Below, one piece after another: positions 6,521-11,067 of a DNA stretch of 11,067 nt. Every line of letters starts with the position of its first letter. The first letter of the stretch is position 1. The stretch comes from CAZDXJ01 sp964509475 (GTDB taxonomy: Bacteria; Pseudomonadota; Gammaproteobacteria; Methylococcales; Methylomonadaceae): the NCBI GenBank assembly GCA_964509475.1, contig CAZDXJ010000079.1, positions 1 through 11,067 of the forward strand, read 5' to 3'. The notes below the pieces were generated by a model. The model saw only the letters and a list, made by a program, of their open reading frames with translations, had not been told where the DNA came from and did no database searches. Made by a program: the position numbers and the translations under genes.

Positions 6521-6621
6521 GTATTTACCAGTACAGCATCCATTTTTCATTGTTGAACCAGATAACTCATAAGCCAATAAAATATTATGATGTTACCTGT
6601 CAGTATAAAAATGGTGCTGTA

Positions 6622-7878
6622 CTAGGCGCCTTCTTTGGTGTATTTTTCCGCATAGGATGCTTTATGCGGAATATCAAAACGATAACCTTTCAACATCCAG
6701 TCCCAATACAGCATCGGAAATCCTGTGGTCTTGCCCCACCACCAGATCCAGCGGTTTTTGCGCGGATCGAGAAACGGAAAAGAAGGCGTTACCTTACCGC
6801 CATAGGAAAATTCGGCCAGCATGACCGTATTCAATGAAGTTGTCAGCGGGCAAGAGCCGTAACCGTCATAACCCTCGGTGACATTTTGTTGTTCGATGAG
6901 TTTGAAAATATTATCGACAACGACCGGAACCTGTTTACGGACCGCGGCGGCTGTTTTGGCGTTTGGGGTCGAAGTGGCATCACCCAGGCCAAAAATATTA
7001 CCGTACTTGTTATGTTGCAGGGTGTTCGGGTTGACATCCACCCAACCCGCATCGTTGGCCAATGGGCTTTGTTTGATAAAATCGGGGGCGCTTTGTGGTG
7101 GCGTGACATGGATCATATCAAATTCACGACGGACTTCCTGTTTGTTGCCTTCCGCATCGGTACTTGCGAAGGTCGCGACTTTTTTGGAACCGTCGATGGC
7201 GACCAGATTATGGTTGAAATGGGTTTTGATACCGTAATTGGCAACCACTTTGCTCAATGCCTTGGCGAAAAACGGTACCCCAAACATCCCAGGGCCGGCA
7301 TTGTAGAATTCAACGGAAATTTTATCCAGGATACCTTTTTTACGGAAACGATCGGCAGCGAGATACATGATCTTTTGCGGTGCGCCGGCACATTTGATCG
7401 GCATCGGCGGTTGAGTAAACAAAGCGGTTCCCGATTCGAGATTTTTGATGCACTCCCAGGTATATTCAACGGTATCCGGTGAGTAATTGCTGCATACGCC
7501 ATTTTTTCCCAAAGTGTCTTTCAAGCCGGCAATTTTATCCCAGTCCAGTTGCAGTCCCGGGCAGACAACCAGGTAATCGTAAGTTATCGTGTCACCGGAA
7601 CGCAAGGTAACGCTATTGGCATCGGGTTGAAAGGTTTCGGCATAGTCTTTTATCCATTTTACGCTGGGATGAATCAAATCCGCTTCATTGCGCGTGGCTT
7701 TTTTCAATGTGTAAGCGCCGCCGCCGATGATGGTAAAACCGGGTTGATAATAATGTTTTTCCGAAGGCTCGATAAGGGCGATATCGATATTGCTGTCGGT
7801 TCGGCGCATGGTGTTGGCGACGGATACGCCAGCGGCTCCGCCACCAACGATTAAAACAGTATGGTGTGTTTGTGACAT
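6622..7878 (-). CDS. sqr: Sulfide:quinone oxidoreductase, type II
   Basis: This 418-residue membrane-associated flavoprotein oxidises sulfide to sulfane sulfur, handing the product to a thiol or other acceptor and the electrons to quinone. The N-terminal Rossmann motif is VGGGAAG (residues 11-17). EPSEKHYYQPGFTIIGGG resembles the human SQOR/type II pattern. The redox cysteines are C163 in IKCAGAPQK and C343 in YGSCPLTT, both in SQOR-like contexts, and the second FAD motif is GLGDAT (297-302). The C-terminal hydrophobic segment (RWIWWWGKTTGFPMLYWDWMLKGY) is the likely membrane and quinone anchor. AGGAGG sits just upstream of the ATG. The gene follows the persulfide dioxygenase gene on the same strand across a 287-bp gap containing repeats, and precedes SulP. 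I found no convincing promoter of its own. Confidence 0.95.
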   Translation of the reverse strand: MSQTHHTVLIVGGGAAGVSVANTMRRTDSNIDIALIEPSEKHYYQPGFTIIGGGAYTLKKATRNEADLIHPSVKWIKDYAETFQPDANSVTLRSGDTITYDYLVVCPGLQLDWDKIAGLKDTLGKNGVCSNYSPDTVEYTWECIKNLESGTALFTQPPMPIKCAGAPQKIMYLAADRFRKKGILDKISVEFYNAGPGMFGVPFFAKALSKVVANYGIKTHFNHNLVAIDGSKKVATFASTDAEGNKQEVRREFDMIHVTPPQSAPDFIKQSPLANDAGWVDVNPNTLQHNKYGNIFGLGDATSTPNAKTAAAVRKQVPVVVDNIFKLIEQQNVTEGYDGYGSCPLTTSLNTVMLAEFSYGGKVTPSFPFLDPRKNRWIWWWGKTTGFPMLYWDWMLKGYRFDIPHKASYAEKYTKEGA

Positions 7879-7976
7879 AAAGTCCTCCTCTGTGTTTTTA
7901 CGGTATTGTAATTATTGTTTGATTGAATTCAGATTATGGTCTTTAGAGAGATACCAGAATCCAATCCCTTAATATA

Positions 7977-7992
7977 CACGCATCCATGCGTG
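7977..7992. repeat. Perfect palindrome upstream of sqr
   Basis: CACGCAT-CC-ATGCGTG is a perfect 7-bp inverted repeat with a two-base centre, about 100 bp upstream of the sqr start. Its centre CATCCATG resembles the loop of the structured repeats at 811-830 and 8082-8100, so it may be a reduced third copy. A regulator operator is the alternative. Confidence 0.4.
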
Positions 7993-8018
7993 ATGTAATC
8001 CTTTCGACTTGGTAACGG

Positions 8019-8115
8019 CTTACCCCAGTACGTTGTCGGCGATTTATCAGGGCGCGTGGAATACATCCTTGTGCGCTTTGACTGCAACGTCCTGTTGCAG
8101 ACAACCTGATAAATC
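8019..8115 (+). repeat. Structured intergenic repeat, copy B
   Basis: This copy contains CTTACCCCAG (8019-8028), then an 11-bp perfect inverted repeat (GATTTATCAGG at 8041-8051 with 8105-8115). Inside that are GTGGAATACATCCTTG (8056-8071) and a perfect 7-bp hairpin, CTGCAAC-GTCCT-GTTGCAG (8082-8100). Module order matches copy A at 769-830. It lies in the gap between the dioxygenase and sqr genes and is transcribed if these form one operon. Confidence 0.55.
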
Positions 8116-8165
8116 AATACCCCCACACCTTTCCTGAAAAAAATAAGGGGGAATGGTTACTCGAC

Positions 8166-9254
8166 TCAGGCGCCTTTTTTCCAGGCCTCGTATCCTCCAG
8201 CCATTGACAGAACATTGGTATAACCCATTTGTTGCATACTCAATGCGGCCAATGCCGAACGGTTGCCACTGCGGCAGTACAGTAATACTGGTGTGGATTT
8301 ATCGGCCAGTTCCGGGATATTGGCAATCTTGAATTCCAAAACACCGCGTGGCAACAACAGGGCATTGCCGATATGGCCGGCACTGTATTCGTTTTCTTCA
8401 CGGACATCGACAATGGCAATATTACCTTCATTGATAAGCTGTTTTGATTTTTCAATATTGATTTCGGTGATTTGTTGCTTGGCGGCATCAACCAGTTCCT
8501 GGGCACTGTGGGTAATTCGTTTCGGTTGGCTGGCATCACGGCGCTCAACAGCATCCATGCGCTCGTCTTCATCCAGGCCGCAATAGCGGTTGGCAGGTAC
8601 AGCTTGATCGATAAGGCGTGGATTGGGCAGATTCAGGTTGTTCATGATCTCGATAAACTCGGCGCGGCTTTTTCCGGCCAGACGCGGATTGGTGGTGCGT
8701 TCCTGTTTGATACAGCTAACCCAGCGGCCTCGATAATCATGTCCCGGGTAGACCAGGGTTTCATCCGGCAGTGTGAACAAGCGCTGGGTAATGGCATCGT
8801 ATAAAGCACCGGCATCGCCGCCCTGGAAATCCGTCCGGCCACAGCCACCAATAAACAATGAATCACCGGTAAAGACCCGGTCGCGCCAGAGAAAGGAAAT
8901 GCTGCCCGGGGTGTGTCCGGGGGTGGCGATAACCTTGATCTGTTCATGCTCACCTAATTCAAAAATATCGCCATCCTGAATCTGGATATCGGCAGTATCG
9001 GCGCCGCATAATCGGGCGACGGCGGTTTGAGCGCCGGTGCGTTGACGCAACAAGCCGCTGGCGGTGATATGATCGGCATGAACATGGGTTTCCAGCGAAT
9101 ATTTCAATTGCAAGCTATATTCTTCGAGCAGATCCAGGTAATCCTCGATATGGGTGTTGACCGGATCGATAAAAATCGCTTCCTTGCTGTCGGGATCGGC
9201 AATGAGATAAGTATAGGTCCAGGTGGTTTCATCAAATAATTGTCTGAAAATCAT
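8166..9254 (-). CDS. Persulfide dioxygenase-rhodanese fusion (ETHE1-like)
   Basis: This 362-residue cytoplasmic enzyme combines two steps of sulfide detoxification. Residues 1-240 are a metallo-beta-lactamase-fold persulfide dioxygenase of the ETHE1 type: THVHADH (56-62), H114 in TPGHTPG, D131 in FTGDSLFIGGCGRTDF and H172 in YPGHDYRG. H57, H114 and D131 correspond to the mononuclear iron triad, which oxidises glutathione persulfide to sulfite. Residues 265-362 are a rhodanese domain (IVDVREENEYSAGHI) with active-site C327 in YCRSGNR, able to transfer sulfur between persulfide and sulfite/thiosulfate. Fusions of this design are known (Burkholderia PRF, Blh of BigR operons). CCGGAG precedes the ATG at 6-nt spacing, and a sigma-54 promoter lies upstream. 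It is the first gene of the sulfur operon. Confidence 0.95.
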   Translation of the reverse strand: MIFRQLFDETTWTYTYLIADPDSKEAIFIDPVNTHIEDYLDLLEEYSLQLKYSLETHVHADHITASGLLRQRTGAQTAVARLCGADTADIQIQDGDIFELGEHEQIKVIATPGHTPGSISFLWRDRVFTGDSLFIGGCGRTDFQGGDAGALYDAITQRLFTLPDETLVYPGHDYRGRWVSCIKQERTTNPRLAGKSRAEFIEIMNNLNLPNPRLIDQAVPANRYCGLDEDERMDAVERRDASQPKRITHSAQELVDAAKQQITEINIEKSKQLINEGNIAIVDVREENEYSAGHIGNALLLPRGVLEFKIANIPELADKSTPVLLYCRSGNRSALAALSMQQMGYTNVLSMAGGYEAWKKGA

Positions 9255-9304
9255 ATGTATCTCCGGGTAATAGTGGTGTCGGTAAAGCCTTCTGGTTTAA
9301 ATAA

Positions 9305-9319
9305 GCAACTGCAATGCCA
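9305..9319 (-). promoter_or_regulatory. Sigma-54 (-24/-12) promoter of the dioxygenase gene
   Basis: On the minus strand TGGCATTGCAGTTGC matches the TGGCAC-N5-TTGC consensus at all but one position, with GG and GC separated by exactly 10 bases. The predicted start near 9293 leaves a leader of about 40 nt before the ATG at 9254. The adjacent divergent gene encodes a sigma-54 activator, which makes the match functionally coherent. Confidence 0.85.
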
Positions 9320-9381
9320 TATTTGTTGTTTATTTGTAATATGTTGTTATTTAATGATAAAACATTTCCGAAAAGAATTGT

Positions 9382-9411
9382 TTGTTATTCGAGTTAAGTT
9401 TCAGGTATAGT
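9382..9411 (+). promoter_or_regulatory. Sigma-70-like promoter of the activator gene
   Basis: TTGTTA (9382-9387) and TATAGT (9406-9411) are separated by 18 bp, with 4 of 6 and 5 of 6 consensus matches. Transcription would start near 9418, about 30 nt before the ATG at 9448, inside the GTTTCA palindrome. Confidence 0.45.
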
Positions 9412-9422
9412 TTCAATGAAAC
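9397..9422. promoter_or_regulatory. Candidate activator binding site (GTTTCA half-sites)
   Basis: GTTTCA-A-TGAAAC (9410-9422) is a perfect 13-bp palindrome. A third half-site, AGTTTCA, lies at 9397-9403, in direct orientation 12 bp before the one at 9409-9415. The site is about 90-100 bp upstream of the sigma-54 -24 box and 25 bp before the activator's own ATG. That is the usual distance for an enhancer and also a position that would block the activator's own promoter. Confidence 0.5.
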
Positions 9423-9447
9423 ATTATTTTGTTGCAAGAAGGCGCAG

Positions 9448-10815
9448 ATGAAACAAAGGAACAAACAAAAAATTCGGCAAACCGATTTAGTTCAGTGGCT
9501 GGAACAATTCGATACCGCTGATGTTGTCCTGAAAATGGCTGAAACCTGTCAGGAATTGGCGATTATCATTGTCGATCATGAGCAGAAAGTTTTGCTTTGG
9601 AATCGTGGCGCCGAAATATTAAGCGGTTTGAATCAGGAGCAGATGACCGGCCAACCTTGCCCGCAAGCCTGCCAGGTCGGCGTGCATAAAAAATCCACGC
9701 AGGAATCTGTCCGCTTGACGCAGGCTGATGGTCAAAGTATTGATGTGGAAAAATACAGTCATGTTTTATCGGATCGACAGGGTGAGTTTGCAGGGGGTAT
9801 TGTTATATTAAAGACGGGTTCTGAGCGTGAGGATCAGGCTCCACTTGCCGATAGTTCACGATTTGCAAAACAGACCAATTTTCAAGGCATCATCAGTCGC
9901 TCTCCGGCCATGCGGCCGGTATTTCAATTGATCCAGAATGCCGCCCAAACCGAAGCAACGGTTTTGGTGCGCGGTGAAAGCGGTTCGGGCAAGGAGCTGG
10001 TTGCCCGCGCCATTCACGATCTCAGTCCGCGTCATAAGGCGCCTTTTCTGGCCATCAATTGCGCGGCATTGTCCGCCACTTTGCTGGAGAGTGAATTGTT
10101 TGGCCATGTTCGCGGCGCTTTTACCGGCGCAATCCGTGATCACAGCGGTTTGTTTCAACGTGCCGGTGGCGGAACCTTGTTTTTGGATGAAGTCGCGGAA
10201 ATGCCACCGCAATTGCAGGCCAAACTCTTGCGCGTTATTCAGGAACGCAATTATTTACCGGTTGGCGCGACCCAGGCGGTCAACGCCGATGTACGCCTGG
10301 TTGCGGCAACACATCGTTCATTGCGCGAAGAAGTCAAAAAGGGCAATTTCCGTGAAGATTTGATGTACCGGCTGCGGGTTGTACCGATTTTCATTCCACC
10401 ACTGAGGGAGCGCCGCGAAGACATCAATTTATTGCTCTGGCATTTTATCAAACAGCATAACCGGCAGGGTATTCGTCATATTGATGATATTGAACCGCAG
10501 GCAATGCGGGTTTTACTGGATCATGCCTGGCCGGGAAACATTCGCGAACTGCAAAATGTCGTGGAATACGCCTTTGCCGTCGGACGCGGCCCGGTATTGC
10601 ATTTGTCTGAACTGCCGCCGGAATTCAGGGAGTTGGCTCCGGTTGCAGGAAGCGCGTCCAATGAGCTGGATGATTTGGCTTTATCGGCGGACGAGGAGGC
10701 GGCGTTAATCCGTCAGGCTTTGCAACAGACGCATGGAAAAATATCGGTTGCCGCACGCCGGGCCGGGATGAGCCGGGCGACTTTTTGGCGAAAAAGAAAG
10801 TTGTACGGTATCTGA
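9448..10815 (+). CDS. Sigma-54-dependent activator, probable sulfide/persulfide sensor (FisR-like)
   Basis: The ATG at 9448, with GAAGG 6 nt upstream, gives 455 residues; a TTG at 9382 falls within the promoter and is rejected. Residues about 25-122 form a PAS-like sensor with cysteines C34, C71 and C75 (GQPCPQACQ). The AAA+ domain follows: Walker A GESGSGKE (176-183), GAFTGA sigma-54 contact loop (223-228), Walker B GGTLFLDE (241-248), arginine-finger region FREDLMYRLR and WPGNIRELQN. A Fis-type helix-turn-helix ends the protein (about 430-452). Such proteins hydrolyse ATP to open sigma-54 promoters. In Cupriavidus, FisR activates sqr and pdo and senses reactive sulfur through N-terminal cysteines. 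The divergent position here, facing a sigma-54 promoter, supports the same job, though the cysteine spacing should be compared before the name is transferred. Confidence 0.9.
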   Translation: MKQRNKQKIRQTDLVQWLEQFDTADVVLKMAETCQELAIIIVDHEQKVLLWNRGAEILSGLNQEQMTGQPCPQACQVGVHKKSTQESVRLTQADGQSIDVEKYSHVLSDRQGEFAGGIVILKTGSEREDQAPLADSSRFAKQTNFQGIISRSPAMRPVFQLIQNAAQTEATVLVRGESGSGKELVARAIHDLSPRHKAPFLAINCAALSATLLESELFGHVRGAFTGAIRDHSGLFQRAGGGTLFLDEVAEMPPQLQAKLLRVIQERNYLPVGATQAVNADVRLVAATHRSLREEVKKGNFREDLMYRLRVVPIFIPPLRERREDINLLLWHFIKQHNRQGIRHIDDIEPQAMRVLLDHAWPGNIRELQNVVEYAFAVGRGPVLHLSELPPEFRELAPVAGSASNELDDLALSADEEAALIRQALQQTHGKISVAARRAGMSRATFWRKRKLYGI

Positions 10816-10820
10816 ACGGC

Positions 10821-11067
10821 ATGTTGTTACGGCTGGGTTATGCGTTGTTGGGCTTGTTTGGCCTGCTTGCCTGTGTATCGCAGACTTCGTTGTATGCGCC
10901 GCCGATAGCAGCCGGGCAAAGCAACCACAATCACTATCGTATTGGCGAATTTGTCTGGCATGATTTGTTAAGCAATGATATTGCGGCAGCCCAGCAATTT
11001 TATAGTGGTTTGTTTGGATGGCGCTTTCGGCATGTAACAGACTCCGATGGCGTGTTGATTGTCAATC
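10821..11067 (+). CDS. VOC-domain lipoprotein, N-terminal part
   Basis: ATG at 10821 opens a frame that runs off the right edge (82 full codons). The first residues, MLLRLGYALLGLFGLLAC, form a signal peptide with a clean lipobox, L-L-A-C, so the mature protein should be lipid-anchored at C18. The following GEFVWHDLLSNDIAAAQQFYSGLFGWRF is the typical opening of a vicinal-oxygen-chelate (glyoxalase/bleomycin-resistance fold) domain, with a His in the first strand that is often a metal ligand. The gene begins 5 nt after the activator's stop and has no strong ribosome binding site, so translational coupling is likely. Exported VOC lipoproteins are uncommon and I cannot assign a substrate. Confidence 0.75.
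   Translation, partial: MLLRLGYALLGLFGLLACVSQTSLYAPPIAAGQSNHNHYRIGEFVWHDLLSNDIAAAQQFYSGLFGWRFRHVTDSDGVLIVN

Noticed and set aside
6565..6585. Possible second sigma-54 promoter before the SulP gene (TGGCTTATGAGTTAT)
   Set aside because: The -24 half is acceptable but the -12 half lacks the essential GC at the right spacing.
6886..7482. 198-codon + strand frame antisense to sqr
   Set aside because: It lies wholly within the well-supported sqr gene on the other strand. Its sequence shows no domain and is explained by codon bias of sqr.
7879..8018. Search for a sigma-54 or clear sigma-70 promoter directly before sqr
   Set aside because: Only weak partial -10 boxes such as CATAAT and TACAAT, without matching -35 boxes, and one GG-N10-GC without the rest of the consensus. 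Not enough to call.
8120..8151. CCCCC/GGGGG pairing after the dioxygenase gene as a terminator
   Set aside because: Only five pairs across a loop of more than 20 nt and no T-tract after the stem on the relevant strand.
9382..9447. Upstream TTG start for the activator, adding 22 residues
   Set aside because: These codons fall over a -35/-10 pair and the GTTTCA palindrome and show no conserved sequence. The ATG at 9448 has a suitable ribosome binding site.

Overview
The window is about 11 kb of gammaproteobacterial chromosome. The strongest taxonomic evidence is a 193-residue iron superoxide dismutase that follows the E. coli SodB sequence almost residue for residue. Short structured intergenic repeats recall those I know from methanotrophs (Methylococcales), but that narrower placement rests on memory and is only a suggestion.

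Left part (1-1944, all on +): a GTPase/Roadblock signalling cluster. It holds the C-terminal end of a small Ras-like GTPase (MglA/COG2229 type) and a Roadblock-like partner overlapping it by ATGA. Then comes a 165-bp MITE-like insertion, followed by the order small protein, Roadblock/LC7 protein, small protein. The two small proteins (74 and 73 aa) are paralogues I do not recognise. Positions 1945-2586 carry no gene I can support.

Middle part (2587-4613): on the minus strand, a CYTH-fold triphosphatase followed by an exported TPR protein that has its own nearly leaderless promoter. Divergent from these is sodB, which ends at a hairpin between convergent genes.

Right part (4707-10815): a reactive-sulfur detoxification locus. 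A persulfide dioxygenase-rhodanese fusion, a type II sulfide:quinone oxidoreductase and a SulP anion transporter lie in that order on the minus strand. A sigma-54-dependent activator with three cysteines in its sensor region is divergently transcribed on +. The intergenic region holds a near-perfect -24/-12 sigma-54 promoter facing the dioxygenase gene. About 100 bp upstream of it lies a GTTTCA palindrome plus a direct repeat, overlapping the activator's own sigma-70-like promoter. Inferred pathway: sulfide is oxidised at the membrane to persulfide (SQR), persulfide to sulfite (dioxygenase), sulfite and persulfide are interconverted with thiosulfate (rhodanese), and the anions may be exported (SulP). 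The activator would sense persulfide and possibly repress its own gene.

Right edge: the start of a lipoprotein carrying a VOC (glyoxalase-like) domain, 5 nt after the activator gene.
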